From positions 9,840-73,839 of the forward strand of contig DATBMB010000116.1 of NCBI GenBank assembly GCA_036555035.1: a stretch of DNA of 64,000 nucleotides, written 5' to 3'. Under the pieces are notes generated by a model. That model saw only the letters and a program-made list of their open reading frames with translations. It was not told where the DNA came from and did not search any database. Within the stretch, counting starts at the first letter, position 1. Every line of letters starts with the position of its first letter. Shown here one piece after another: positions 29,914-38,810 of the stretch. A program made the translations under genes and the position numbers. The DNA comes from SG8-41 sp036555035. GTDB taxonomy: Bacteria > Pseudomonadota > Gammaproteobacteria > Burkholderiales > SG8-41.

Positions 29914-30972
29914 ATGCCCCCAAAGAACGACACCCTGATCCGCGCGCTGCTGCGGCAGCCGACGCCCTACACGCCGGTCTGGCTCATGCGCCAGGCCGGG
30001 CGCTACCTCCCGGAATACAACGCCACCCGCGCCCGCGCCGGCAGCTTTCTGGCGCTCGCCAAGAGCCCCGATCTCGCCACGGAAGTGACGTTGCAGCCGC
30101 TCGAGCGTTTTCCGCTCGACGCCGCGATCGTGTTTTCCGACATCCTGACGATACCGGACGCGATGGGCCTGGGGCTGACCTTTGCCGAAGGCGAGGGACC
30201 GCGCCTGGCGCGCCCGCTCCGCGAGGAGCGGGAGATCCGCAAGCTGGCGGCCCCCGACCCGCACGAGCACCTCGGTTACGTGCTCGACACCGTGCGCCAG
30301 GCGCGCGCGGCGCTCAATGACCGCGTGCCGCTCATCGGGTTCTGCGGCAGCCCCTACACGCTCGCGTGCTACATGGTGGAAGGGGGCGGCAGCAGCGATT
30401 TCCGCACGGTGAAGACGATGCTCTACGCCCGTCCCGAGCTGCTGCATCACATCCTGCAGGTGAACTGCCGCGCGGCGACCGCGTATCTCAATGCCCAGAT
30501 CGAGGCCGGGGCCCAGGTCGTGATGATCTTCGACACGTGGGGCGGGATGCTGGGCGCGCGGGAGTACCGCGAATTCTCCCTTTCCTACATGCAGCGCATC
30601 GTGGAGGGGCTGCGACGCGAGCATGACGGAGCACGGATTCCCACCATCCTCTTCACCAAGGGCGGCGGGGGATGGCTCGATGCCATCGCGGCCAGCGGCT
30701 GCGACGCCGTCGGTGTCGATTGGACGGTGGATCTGGGCGCGGCGCGCAACCACGTGGGCCAGCGCGTTTGCCTCCAGGGCAATCTCGACCCGGCCGTGCT
30801 GCTTGCGGGAGCGCCGGCGGTCCGCGCGGGTGCCGCGGCCGTGCTCGCTGCCTACGGCAAAGGCGGCGGCCATGTATTCAATCTCGGCCATGGCGTCACG
30901 CCTTTCACCCCTCCCGAAGCGGTCGCCACGCTGGTGGAGGCGGTCCACCAGCTGAGTCCCGCGTATCACTGA
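29914..30972 (+). CDS. hemE: Uroporphyrinogen decarboxylase HemE
   Basis: A 352-residue TIM-barrel enzyme. The substrate-binding PVWLMRQAGRYLPEY carries the conserved Arg pair, FSDILTIPDAMG the catalytic Asp, and GFCGSPYTLACYMVEGG and FNLGHGVTP follow as expected. It decarboxylates the four acetate side chains of uroporphyrinogen III. It is preceded by gltD and followed, after a 265-bp regulatory gap, by priA. Confidence 0.97.
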   Translation: MPPKNDTLIRALLRQPTPYTPVWLMRQAGRYLPEYNATRARAGSFLALAKSPDLATEVTLQPLERFPLDAAIVFSDILTIPDAMGLGLTFAEGEGPRLARPLREEREIRKLAAPDPHEHLGYVLDTVRQARAALNDRVPLIGFCGSPYTLACYMVEGGGSSDFRTVKTMLYARPELLHHILQVNCRAATAYLNAQIEAGAQVVMIFDTWGGMLGAREYREFSLSYMQRIVEGLRREHDGARIPTILFTKGGGGWLDAIAASGCDAVGVDWTVDLGAARNHVGQRVCLQGNLDPAVLLAGAPAVRAGAAAVLAAYGKGGGHVFNLGHGVTPFTPPEAVATLVEAVHQLSPAYH

Positions 30973-31014
30973 AAACCCGCGCCAATGCTGGCTTTGCGGG
31001 GGGCGAGCGCCGAG

Positions 31015-31023
31015 TTATGCACA
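31015..31023 (+). promoter_or_regulatory. DnaA box TTATGCACA upstream of priA
   Basis: The nonamer matches TTATNCACA exactly. It is 42 nt downstream of the hemE stop and 223 bp upstream of the priA ATG. Confidence 0.55.
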
Positions 31024-31124
31024 TCAGGAGGCGTTCTTGTGGAAGCGCCATGCCCGCCGGCATCGGGCGCGAGGTTTAAGGGTATCTTATTGTTTTATAT
31101 AGATTTAACTCTGTCGCCACGCGC

Positions 31125-31186
31125 GATAGAGCCCCTGCGCGACCGGTTTCGCCCCAGGGGCAGGCTACGGGGCGGGAGGCTCTATC
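31125..31186. repeat. Nested inverted repeats before priA
   Basis: Outer arms GATAGAGCC (31125-31133) and GGCTCTATC (31178-31186); inner arms GCCCCTG (31131-31137) and CAGGGGC (31155-31161). They can form a large hairpin or alternative hairpins. There is no T-tract. An AT-rich tract lies immediately to the left (31082-31111) and a DnaA box 8 nt to the right. Confidence 0.55.
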
Positions 31187-31193
31187 AACACGG

Positions 31194-31202
31194 TTATCCA
31201 CA
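31194..31202 (+). promoter_or_regulatory. Consensus DnaA box TTATCCACA upstream of priA
   Basis: A perfect strong-affinity nonamer 35 bp before the priA ATG, within the leader or promoter, suggesting control of priA by DnaA. Confidence 0.6.
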
Positions 31203-31237
31203 ACGCGGTGTTGCCAAGTGATGCAGGTTCTCCCGGC

Positions 31238-33229
31238 ATGAGCATCATCCGCGTCGCGCTCGACGTCCCCGTCACCAGGTTGTTCGATTACCGCGCACCC
31301 GAAGCGACCGCGGCCGACGTCGGCCACCGCGTGCTGGTGCCGTTCAAGAAGACAAGCGCTGTCGGCGTCATCGTCGAGCTCGCCCGCTCCACGGCGGTCC
31401 CGGCGGAGCGCATGAAAGAGGCCGCGTGCATATTGCGCGACCTGCCGCCGCTCGCGCCTGAGGACCTGCGGCTCCTGCGCTTTGCCTCCGAGTACTATCA
31501 TCACCCCCTGGGCGCGGTCGTGCTGGGCGCGCTGCCGACGCGGATGCGCCGCCTGCCGAGCCCGACGCGAGCGGCCGGCGGCCGCCGCTCCCCTCTGCCT
31601 GCGGCCTCGACTGCAGCGGCGGCCATCGCGCCGCGCCTGACCGATGAGCAGGCGCAGGCCGTATCCGCGATCTGCTCGCGCATCGGCGGTTTTCACCCCT
31701 TTCTCCTCCTCGGGGTCACCAGCAGCGGCAAGACCGAGGTTTACCTGCATGCCATTGCGGCTGCGCTCGCGGCCGGCAGGCAGGCGCTGGTGCTGGTGCC
31801 CGAGATTGCGCTCACACCCCAGCTGGAAGCACTGATCCAGGACCGCTTTCCGGAGACCCGCGCGGTCAGCCTGCACAGCGGTCTCGCCGAAGTGGAGCGG
31901 TTGGAGCATTGGCGGGCGGCATCCTCCGGTCAGGCCCGCATCGTGCTCGGCACCCGGCTCGCGGTATTCGCGCCGTTGCCGGAGCTCGGGCTCATCGTCG
32001 TCGACGAGGAGCAGGACGGCTCCTTCAAGCAGCAGGAAGGATTGCGCTACTCGGCGCGGGATCTCGCCGTGGTGCGGGCCCGGCAGCGCGGGGTGCCCGT
32101 CGTGCTCGGCTCGGCGACACCCGCCCTCGAGACCTACCACAACGCAGTCAATGGCCGGTACACCCTGCTCGCGCTGACGCGCCGCATCGGGGCTCCGCCG
32201 CCGCGCATCGCCTGCATCGACACGCGGGAAGACAAGCCTCACGACGGACTGTCGGAGCGCCTGGTGGCCGCGCTGCGCGAATGCGTGGCGCGCGGCGAGC
32301 AGTCGCTGGTGTTCATAAACCGCCGCGGCTACGCCCCGGTGCTGATGTGCCGGTCCTGCGGCTGGATCTCGGGCTGCCAGCGATGCTCCGCGAGGCTCGT
32401 CCTGCACCTGCCGGAGCGGCGCGTGTGCTGCCACCATTGCGGCCACGTCGCGCCGCCCCCCGCCCAGTGCCCCGACTGCGGCAACCCGGATCTCGCGCCG
32501 GTCGGCCAGGGCACCCAGCGCGTCGAGGAAGCGCTGGCGCGGCTCATCCCGCAGGCGCGCATCCTGCGCATCGACCGCGACACGACCCGGCGACGCCGTG
32601 CCTGGCACGGCATGCGCCAGCGTATCCAGGAGCGCGATGTCGACATCCTGGTCGGCACCCAGATCCTCGCCAAGGGCCACGATTTCCCGCACCTCAACCT
32701 CGTGGGCGTTCTCAATTCGGACAGCACGCTCTACAGCAGCGACTTTCGCGCCGCCGAGCGGCTGTTCGCGCAGCTCACCCAGGTCGCGGGACGCGCGGGA
32801 CGCGGGGGCACCCGGGGCGAGGTGTTGATTCAAACCGAGTTCCCCGACCATCCGCTCTACGCCGCCCTGCGCGACCAGGACTACCGCGCCTTTGCCGACG
32901 CAGCGCTCGCCGAGCGCCGGCAAGCCGGCTTCCCGCCGTTCGTCCACCAGGCGTTGCTGCGCGCGGAGGCGCCGCGCCTTGCGACCGCGCTTCAATTCCT
33001 GCGCGCGGCAGCGCGCATCGGCCGAAGGCTGGAAGGGTCCGTCACCGCATACGATCCGGTGCCCGCGGCTCTCGCCCGGCGCGCCGGCCGCGAGCGCGCG
33101 CAGCTGCTGGTGCAGTCCGCCTCGCGCGGCCGCCTGCGCGAATTTCTCGGCGCCTGGCGCGACGCGCTGGAAGGGTTGCGCTCCACCCGGGCGCGCTGGT
33201 CGATCGACGTCGACCCGCTGGAATTCTGA
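31238..33229 (+). CDS. priA: Primosomal replication restart helicase PriA
   Basis: A 663-residue superfamily 2 helicase. An N-terminal 3'-DNA-binding domain is followed by Walker A GVTSSGKTEVY, the DEEQ box VDEEQDGSFKQQEG, zinc-binding cysteine pairs in CRSCGWISGCQRC and CCHHCGH...CPDCGNPDL, and helicase motif VI-like QVAGRAGRGGTRGEV. PriA reloads DnaB at stalled forks. The ATG at 31238 opens MSIIRVALDVP, the normal N-terminus. It is shorter than E. coli PriA (732) mainly in the N-terminal half. Two DnaA boxes lie in its upstream gap. Confidence 0.95.
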   Translation: MSIIRVALDVPVTRLFDYRAPEATAADVGHRVLVPFKKTSAVGVIVELARSTAVPAERMKEAACILRDLPPLAPEDLRLLRFASEYYHHPLGAVVLGALPTRMRRLPSPTRAAGGRRSPLPAASTAAAAIAPRLTDEQAQAVSAICSRIGGFHPFLLLGVTSSGKTEVYLHAIAAALAAGRQALVLVPEIALTPQLEALIQDRFPETRAVSLHSGLAEVERLEHWRAASSGQARIVLGTRLAVFAPLPELGLIVVDEEQDGSFKQQEGLRYSARDLAVVRARQRGVPVVLGSATPALETYHNAVNGRYTLLALTRRIGAPPPRIACIDTREDKPHDGLSERLVAALRECVARGEQSLVFINRRGYAPVLMCRSCGWISGCQRCSARLVLHLPERRVCCHHCGHVAPPPAQCPDCGNPDLAPVGQGTQRVEEALARLIPQARILRIDRDTTRRRRAWHGMRQRIQERDVDILVGTQILAKGHDFPHLNLVGVLNSDSTLYSSDFRAAERLFAQLTQVAGRAGRGGTRGEVLIQTEFPDHPLYAALRDQDYRAFADAALAERRQAGFPPFVHQALLRAEAPRLATALQFLRAAARIGRRLEGSVTAYDPVPAALARRAGRERAQLLVQSASRGRLREFLGAWRDALEGLRSTRARWSIDVDPLEF

Positions 33230-33266
33230 CCTCGCTTATAATCCGGCTTTTTTCTCCGGGTTCCCG

Positions 33267-35006
33267 ATGCCGACCCCCGACGTTGCCGATCCGCGCGCGC
33301 ATCTCTACGCGCTGCTCGGGGAGGCGATTCGAGCGGTCGGTCCCGCGCTGCACGCGCCCCCCATCGTGCTGGAGAAGCCGAAGCAGGCGGAGCACGGCGA
33401 TTACGCGTGCAACGTCGCGCTGCAGCTCGCCCGCTCGCTCAAGCGCGCCCCGCGCGAGATCGCAGGCGAGCTGGTGGCCGCACTGCCGGCCTCACCCTGC
33501 CTCGAGAAGGCCGAGGTGGCGGGGGCGGGCTTCATCAATTTCTTCCTGAAGCGCTCCTACAAGCAGCAGATCGTCCATCGCATCCTGGAAGCGGGCGGCC
33601 GCTACGGAACGGGGGCGCGCGGCCAGGGGAAGAAGGTCCAGGTCGAATTCGTATCGGCCAATCCCACCGGTCCGCTGCACGTGGGCCATGGGCGCGGCGC
33701 GGCCTACGGCGCGAGCCTTGCCAGCGTGCTCGCGGCCTCCGGCTTCGACGTGACCCGCGAGTTCTACGTCAACGACTTCGGGCGGCAGATGGACATCCTG
33801 ACGCTGTCGACGTGGCTGCGCTATCTCGAGCTGTGGGGGGAGGCCGTGCCCTTTCCCGCCAATGCCTATCAAGGGGAGTACGTGCGCGCGATGGCGCAGG
33901 CGATCCGTTCCGAGCACGGCTCCCGGTTTCGCAACGGCGCTGCGAGCCTCGCGCCGGCGCTCGCCGAGCCCGACGAGGAGCTGCGCCTCGATGCCATGAT
34001 CGAGCTCGCCAAGGGCGCGCTCGGCCGGGACTACGACACCGTCCACCAGTTCGCGCTGGAGGTCCAGCTCGCCGATTGCCGCAGCGACCTCGAGGCGTTC
34101 GGGGTGACGTTCGACCGGTGGTACTCCGAGCGCTCGCTCTACGACACCGGGCGCGTCGAGCGCGCGCTGAAGAGCCTCGAGGAACGCGGCCACATCTACG
34201 TCCAGGACGGCGCGAAATGGTTCCGCTCAAGCGCCTACGGGGACGAGAAGGACCGCGTGGTGCGGCGCGAGAACGGCCAGTACACCTATTTCGCCTCCGA
34301 CATCGCCTACCACCTCGACAAGTTCGAGCGCGGCTTCGACCTCGCGATCGACGTCTGGGGCGCGGACCACCACGGCTACATGGCGCGCGTGAAGGGCGCG
34401 CTCGCCGCGCTCGGCCTCGACCCGCAGCGGCTCACCATCGCGCTGGTGCAGTTCGCCGTGCTCTACCGCGGGGGCGAGCGCGTCTCCATGTCGACGCGCG
34501 CCGGGGAGTTCGTCACGCTGCGCGAGCTGCGGCGCGAGGTCGGCAACGACGCGGCGCGCTTCTTCTACGTGATGAGGAAGGGCGACCAGCACCTCGATTT
34601 CGATCTCGACCTCGCCAAGTCGCAGAGCACCGAGAACCCCGTCTACTACGTCCAGTACGCGCACGCCCGGGTGTGCAGCGTGCTCGAGCAATGGGGGGGC
34701 GACCCCGCACAGCTCGCCCGCGCGGACGTCGGCGCGCTCCTCTCCGAGCACGAGACCGCGCTGCTCGCGCGGCTGCTGGAGTTTCCCGACGCGGTGGAGA
34801 GCGCGGCGCGCGAGCTCGCCCCGCACCTTATCGCGTTCTACCTGCGGGAGCTCGCCGCGGAATTCCACAGCTACTACAACGCCACGCGCCTGCTGGTGGA
34901 CGAGGAGGCCGTCAAGCGCGCGCGGCTTGCGCTCGCGGCCGCGGTGCGGCAGGTGCTGCGCAACGGGCTCGCGCTGCTGGGTGTGTCGGCTCCCGATAGA
35001 ATGTAA
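33267..35006 (+). CDS. argS: Arginyl-tRNA synthetase ArgS
   Basis: A 579-residue class I synthetase. The N-terminal Add1 tRNA-binding domain (about 1-110) precedes the HIGH-type motif PTGPLHVGHGRG; the KMSKS-type motif is RVSMSTRAGEF, the usual bacterial ArgRS form. The C-terminal DALR domain ends in LRNGLALLGVSAPDRM. ATG 33267 is chosen because homology starts there; the frame is open upstream only through overlap with priA. Position 37 nt after priA and 9 nt before the SPOR gene suggests cotranscription. Confidence 0.97.
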   Translation: MPTPDVADPRAHLYALLGEAIRAVGPALHAPPIVLEKPKQAEHGDYACNVALQLARSLKRAPREIAGELVAALPASPCLEKAEVAGAGFINFFLKRSYKQQIVHRILEAGGRYGTGARGQGKKVQVEFVSANPTGPLHVGHGRGAAYGASLASVLAASGFDVTREFYVNDFGRQMDILTLSTWLRYLELWGEAVPFPANAYQGEYVRAMAQAIRSEHGSRFRNGAASLAPALAEPDEELRLDAMIELAKGALGRDYDTVHQFALEVQLADCRSDLEAFGVTFDRWYSERSLYDTGRVERALKSLEERGHIYVQDGAKWFRSSAYGDEKDRVVRRENGQYTYFASDIAYHLDKFERGFDLAIDVWGADHHGYMARVKGALAALGLDPQRLTIALVQFAVLYRGGERVSMSTRAGEFVTLRELRREVGNDAARFFYVMRKGDQHLDFDLDLAKSQSTENPVYYVQYAHARVCSVLEQWGGDPAQLARADVGALLSEHETALLARLLEFPDAVESAARELAPHLIAFYLRELAAEFHSYYNATRLLVDEEAVKRARLALAAAVRQVLRNGLALLGVSAPDRM

Positions 35007-35015
35007 GATAGCCGC

Positions 35016-35591
35016 ATGTCCAAGGACTACCACCGTCCCGAGCCTGCGGCGCGCGGCGGCAGCCCGCTTCTCGTCGGAATCCTGATCGGACTCGTGCTCG
35101 GGCTCGGCATCGCGCTCGCCGTCGCGTGGTACATAAACAAGATGCCGAATCCGTTCGCGACGCGCACGCCGCCCCCCAAGCTCGAGCCGGTGAAGCCCGC
35201 GCCGCCGCTGACCGGAAAAGCGGGGGAGAAGCCCGCCCGCGCGACCGAGGAGAAGCCGCGCTTCGATTTCTACAAGATCCTGCCGGCCACCGAGGAGCCG
35301 CCCGTCGCCCCGCAGGCGAAAGTCGCGAGGAAGCCGTCAACCGCGGCCCCGGGAGAGGCGTTCTTCCTGCAGGCCGGCGCGTTCCAGAACGCCCGCGATG
35401 CGGACACGCTCAGGGCGCGGCTCGCGCTGCTCGGCATCGAGGCCCGGGTGCAGACCGCGACCCTGCCGGACAAGGGCGTGTGGCACCGGGTGCGCGCGGG
35501 CCCGTATACCAGCGTGGAGGAACTCGACCGCGCGCGCGACACTCTGAAGCAGAACGGCGTCGAAACCACCCTCATCAAGGTGCGCGACTAG
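35016..35591 (+). CDS. SPOR-domain membrane protein, FtsN-like
   Basis: A 191-residue bitopic protein: a short cytoplasmic N-terminus, one transmembrane helix (about 18-41, PLLVGILIGLVLGLGIALAVAWY), a proline-rich periplasmic linker and a C-terminal SPOR domain (about 115-190, AFFLQAGAFQNARDADTLRARL ... WHRVRAGPYTSVEELDRARDTL). SPOR domains bind peptidoglycan stripped of peptides at the septum. FtsN in betaproteobacteria is commonly encoded right after argS, and the layout matches, but the essential FtsN peptide cannot be identified with certainty, so the name is left open. Confidence 0.88.
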   Translation: MSKDYHRPEPAARGGSPLLVGILIGLVLGLGIALAVAWYINKMPNPFATRTPPPKLEPVKPAPPLTGKAGEKPARATEEKPRFDFYKILPATEEPPVAPQAKVARKPSTAAPGEAFFLQAGAFQNARDADTLRARLALLGIEARVQTATLPDKGVWHRVRAGPYTSVEELDRARDTLKQNGVETTLIKVRD

Positions 35592-35618
35592 CCGATTGCG
35601 CAATCGCACGGAGACCGG

Positions 35619-36281
35619 ATGAAGCACATTGGAACGTACGGGCGGCTCGCGGCCTGGCTCTTCGCCCTCGCCTTCGCGGGCGGCGCATCGGCGCAGCTTA
35701 CGCCCGGCAAGGACTACCAGCTGATCAACCCGGCGCAGCCCACCACGAGCGGCCCGAAGGTCGAGGTCATCGAGTTCTTCAACTACGCCTGCCCGGCCTG
35801 CAACAGCCTGGTGCCCCACCTCAGGACCTGGCTCAAGAAGAAGCCAGCGGACGTCGAGTTCCGGCGTGCGCCCGTGGTGTTCCAGGACGCGTGGCTGCCG
35901 CTCACCACGGCCTATCACGCGTTCGACGCGATGGGCCTGGTGGACAAGCTGCATTACGAGCTCTTCCGCGCAATCCATGAGCGGCGCACCCTCGAGGTCA
36001 AGGGGCTGCTGCGCGACCAGGCGCCGCTCTTCGACTGGGTGGCGAAGCAGGGCGTGGACCGGAAGCAATTCGTCGACGTCTACAATTCCTTCGGGGTGCG
36101 CAGCCGGACCAACCGGTCGATCGAGATCTCGGGAAACTACCACGTCAGCTCCACGCCCACGGTGGTGGTGAACGGAAAATACCTGCTGACGCCTGCCATG
36201 GCCGGCAGCTATGAACGTTTCTTCCAGGTGGTCGATCAGACCATCGCCCTGGCGCGCAAGGAGCGCGCCGCCGCGAAATAG
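35619..36281 (+). CDS. dsbA: Thiol:disulfide interchange protein DsbA, CPAC active site
   Basis: A 220-residue periplasmic oxidoreductase with a signal peptide ending GGASAQ. The thioredoxin-fold active site is CPAC (C58-C61, in FFNYACPACN), in place of the CPHC of E. coli DsbA, and the cis-proline loop is VSSTPTVVV. It introduces disulfides into exported proteins; LptD and PilQ assembly depends on such enzymes in general. CPAC changes the central dipeptide that tunes redox potential. It lies 27 nt after the SPOR gene, the usual argS-SPOR-dsbA order. Confidence 0.93.
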   Translation: MKHIGTYGRLAAWLFALAFAGGASAQLTPGKDYQLINPAQPTTSGPKVEVIEFFNYACPACNSLVPHLRTWLKKKPADVEFRRAPVVFQDAWLPLTTAYHAFDAMGLVDKLHYELFRAIHERRTLEVKGLLRDQAPLFDWVAKQGVDRKQFVDVYNSFGVRSRTNRSIEISGNYHVSSTPTVVVNGKYLLTPAMAGSYERFFQVVDQTIALARKERAAAK

Positions 36282-36292
36282 ACGGCCCGCCC

Positions 36293-36934
36293 GTGCGCGC
36301 CGCAGCCGCTGCGCTGCTCGCCCTCGCCTGCCTGGCGGCTCCTGCGCCCGCGCAGGACGTCCGCGCCCGCCAGAACCTCGAATACCGCCTGATCGCCCCG
36401 CAGCCGGTCGAGACCGGTGAGGCAATCGAGGTCATCGAATTCTTCTGGTACGGCTGCCCCTATTGCAACGCGCTGCAGCCGGCGCTGGAGGGCTGGTTGA
36501 AGCGCAAGCCCGGCGACGTGCAGCTTCGCCGCGTGCCGGCGATACTCCGGGACTCGTGGGCGCCCCACGCGCGCATTTTCTACGCGCTCGAGCGGCTGAA
36601 CGAGCTCGAGCGGCTGCATCTCAAGGTGTATGACGGCTATCACCTCGAGAAGCTGCACATGAGCAAGCCCGACGTGGTCGTGGAGTGGGCGGTCAAGAAT
36701 GGCGTCGACCGCCAGCGCTGGCTCGAGGCGTTTGACTCCCCTGAAGTCACCGCCAAGGTCGAGCACGCCCGCAGCCTCACCCGGGCCTACACCGTGGAAG
36801 TCACGCCGACGCTCGTGGTGGACGGCCGCTACCTCACTTCGGGGAGCTACGTGCCCTGCTGCGACGTGCGCGACATCGTCCCGATCCTCGAGGACGTGAT
36901 CCGCATCGCGCGCCGGGATCGCCCCGGCCGCTGA
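36293..36934 (+). CDS. Second DsbA-family oxidoreductase, CPYC active site
   Basis: A 213-residue DsbA-like protein, 11 nt after the first. The signal peptide (cut near PAPAQ) is followed by the same LEYRLIAPQPVETGEAIEVIEFFWYG region, so it is probably a tandem duplicate. The active site is CPYC (C55-C58) and the cis-proline loop VEVTPTLVV. It has an extra adjacent cysteine pair (C189-C190, VPCCD) near the C-terminus that the first copy lacks. GTG 36293 is the start. The CPYC site suggests a different redox potential or partner; this is inferred. Confidence 0.9.
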   Translation: MRAAAAALLALACLAAPAPAQDVRARQNLEYRLIAPQPVETGEAIEVIEFFWYGCPYCNALQPALEGWLKRKPGDVQLRRVPAILRDSWAPHARIFYALERLNELERLHLKVYDGYHLEKLHMSKPDVVVEWAVKNGVDRQRWLEAFDSPEVTAKVEHARSLTRAYTVEVTPTLVVDGRYLTSGSYVPCCDVRDIVPILEDVIRIARRDRPGR

Positions 36935-36948
36935 GGCGGCCTTGCCCG

Positions 36949-38790
36949 TCACTCCACCGTCACGCTTTTCGCGAGGTTGCGGGGCTTATCGACATCCGTG
37001 CCGCGCAGCACGGCCACGTGGTAGGCGAGGAGCTGCAGCGGGAGGACGTGCAAAATTGGAGAGAGCGGGCCGGCGTGCTCCGTCAACTGGATGACGTGGA
37101 CACCCGCGCTCGCGGCGACCCGCGCGTCGGCATCGGCGAAGACGTAGAGCTCGCCCCCGCGCGCGCGCACTTCCTGCAGGTTCGACTTCAGCTTCTCGAT
37201 CAGCTGGTCGTTGGGCGCCACCGTCACCACCGGCATGCCCGCATCCACCAGCGCGAGCGGCCCGTGCTTCAGCTCGCCGGCGGCGTAGGCTTCGGCGTGG
37301 ATGTAGGAGATCTCCTTCAGCTTCAGCGCGCCTTCCATGGCGATCGGAAAGTGCGCGCCGCGCCCGAGAAAGAGCGCGTGTTGCTTGCCCCGGAAGCGGC
37401 CCGCCCAGTCGCGCACCTGCGGCTCCACAGCGAGTACCTTCTCCATCGCGCGCGGCAGGTGGCGCAGCTGCGTGATCAGCTCCTTTTCCCGCTCGGGGCC
37501 GAGCCCGCGCTTGAGCTTGGCGAGCACCAGCGTCAGCACGAATAGCGCCGCGAGCTGGGTCGTGAAGGCCTTGGTCGAGGCCACCCCGATCTCGGGGCCG
37601 GCGCGGGTGAGAAAGCGCAGGCGCGAGGCCCGCATCAGGGAGGACTCGGGTGAATTGCACACCGTCAGCGTGTCGGTGAGGCCGTGCGCCTGGGCGTGCT
37701 TCAGCGCCGCAATCGTGTCCGCGGTCTCCCCCGACTGGGAGATCGTCACGACCAGCGTTCCCGGCTGCATCACCGGATCGCGGTAGCGGAATTCGCTTGC
37801 GATCTCGACCGCTGCGGGAACGCCCGCGATCGACTCCAGCCAGTAGCGCGCCACGAGGCCCGCGTGGTAGCTCGTGCCGCAGGCGAGCAGCAGCACCTGG
37901 CGCGTGCGGGCGAGAACGGCCTCCGCCTCCGCACCAAAGAGATTGGCCTGCAGCGACTGCGCGTTCGCGACCATCTCGAGCGTGTTCGCGACCGCCCCGG
38001 GCTGCTCGAAGATCTCCTTCTGCATGTAGTGCGAATAGCGGCCTTTCTCCACCGCGTCGGCGGCAAGCTCGCTCCGCGTCGTCGGGCGCTCGACGGGATG
38101 GCCACCGCCATCGCGTATGCGGACGCCCTCGGGCCGCACCTCGACCACGTCGCCCTCCTCGAGGTAGATCACGTCACGCGTGCGAGCCAGCAGCGCCGCC
38201 GCGTCGGAGGCGAGGAAATTCTCGCCCTGGCCGAGCCCGACGAGGAGCGGCGAGCCCTTGCGCGCGCCCACGACAACCGAGGGCTCCCGGCTCGACACGA
38301 AACCCACGGCGTACGCTCCCTCCCACTCCCGGCTCGCGGCCTGGACCGCGTCGAACAGCGGCTGGCCTCCGGCAACGAGGGAGTGCACGTGGTGCACCAT
38401 CACCTCCGTGTCGGTCTCCGAGCTGAACACGTAGCCGAGCGCCTTCATCCGCGCGCGGATCGGCTCGTGGTTCTCGACGATGCCGTTGTGGACGATGCCG
38501 ATCTCGAGGCCCTCGCGCGCCGAGAAATGCGGGTGTGCGTTGGCCTCGGTCGGCGCGCCGTGGGTCGCCCACCGGGTGTGGGAGAGCCCCGTGCTGGCCT
38601 TGACCGCGCGCTCCCGGGCGAGCGCCTCGAGGTGCGCCACGCGCCCGGTCGAGCGCAGCCGCTCAAGATGCCCGTTCTGAACGTATGCGACGCCGGCGGA
38701 GTCGTAGCCCCGATACTCGAGCCGGCGGATGCCCTCGATGAGGAGATCGACGACGTTGTGCGTCGAGGCCGCGCCGACAATGCCGCACAT
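36949..38790 (-). CDS. glmS: Glucosamine--fructose-6-phosphate aminotransferase GlmS
   Basis: A 613-residue two-domain enzyme. The N-terminal glutaminase starts MCGIVGAAS with C2 as nucleophile, with HTRWATHG and HNGIVENHEPIR motifs. The C-terminal isomerase has two SIS domains with SQSGETADTIAAL and LGRGAHFPIAMEGALKLKEISYIHAE, ending LAKSVTVE. It makes glucosamine-6-phosphate for peptidoglycan and LPS. It follows glmU by 20 nt. I see no glmS ribozyme, which is a Gram-positive feature. Confidence 0.97.
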   Translation of the reverse strand: MCGIVGAASTHNVVDLLIEGIRRLEYRGYDSAGVAYVQNGHLERLRSTGRVAHLEALARERAVKASTGLSHTRWATHGAPTEANAHPHFSAREGLEIGIVHNGIVENHEPIRARMKALGYVFSSETDTEVMVHHVHSLVAGGQPLFDAVQAASREWEGAYAVGFVSSREPSVVVGARKGSPLLVGLGQGENFLASDAAALLARTRDVIYLEEGDVVEVRPEGVRIRDGGGHPVERPTTRSELAADAVEKGRYSHYMQKEIFEQPGAVANTLEMVANAQSLQANLFGAEAEAVLARTRQVLLLACGTSYHAGLVARYWLESIAGVPAAVEIASEFRYRDPVMQPGTLVVTISQSGETADTIAALKHAQAHGLTDTLTVCNSPESSLMRASRLRFLTRAGPEIGVASTKAFTTQLAALFVLTLVLAKLKRGLGPEREKELITQLRHLPRAMEKVLAVEPQVRDWAGRFRGKQHALFLGRGAHFPIAMEGALKLKEISYIHAEAYAAGELKHGPLALVDAGMPVVTVAPNDQLIEKLKSNLQEVRARGGELYVFADADARVAASAGVHVIQLTEHAGPLSPILHVLPLQLLAYHVAVLRGTDVDKPRNLAKSVTVE

Positions 38791-38810
38791 TTCAGTCCAG
38801 CGACGGGTGG

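Noticed and set aside
36949..38790. glmS ribozyme or GlmY/GlmZ-type site
   Set aside because: The 20-nt glmU-glmS gap is too short for a ribozyme and no hairpin is seen there.
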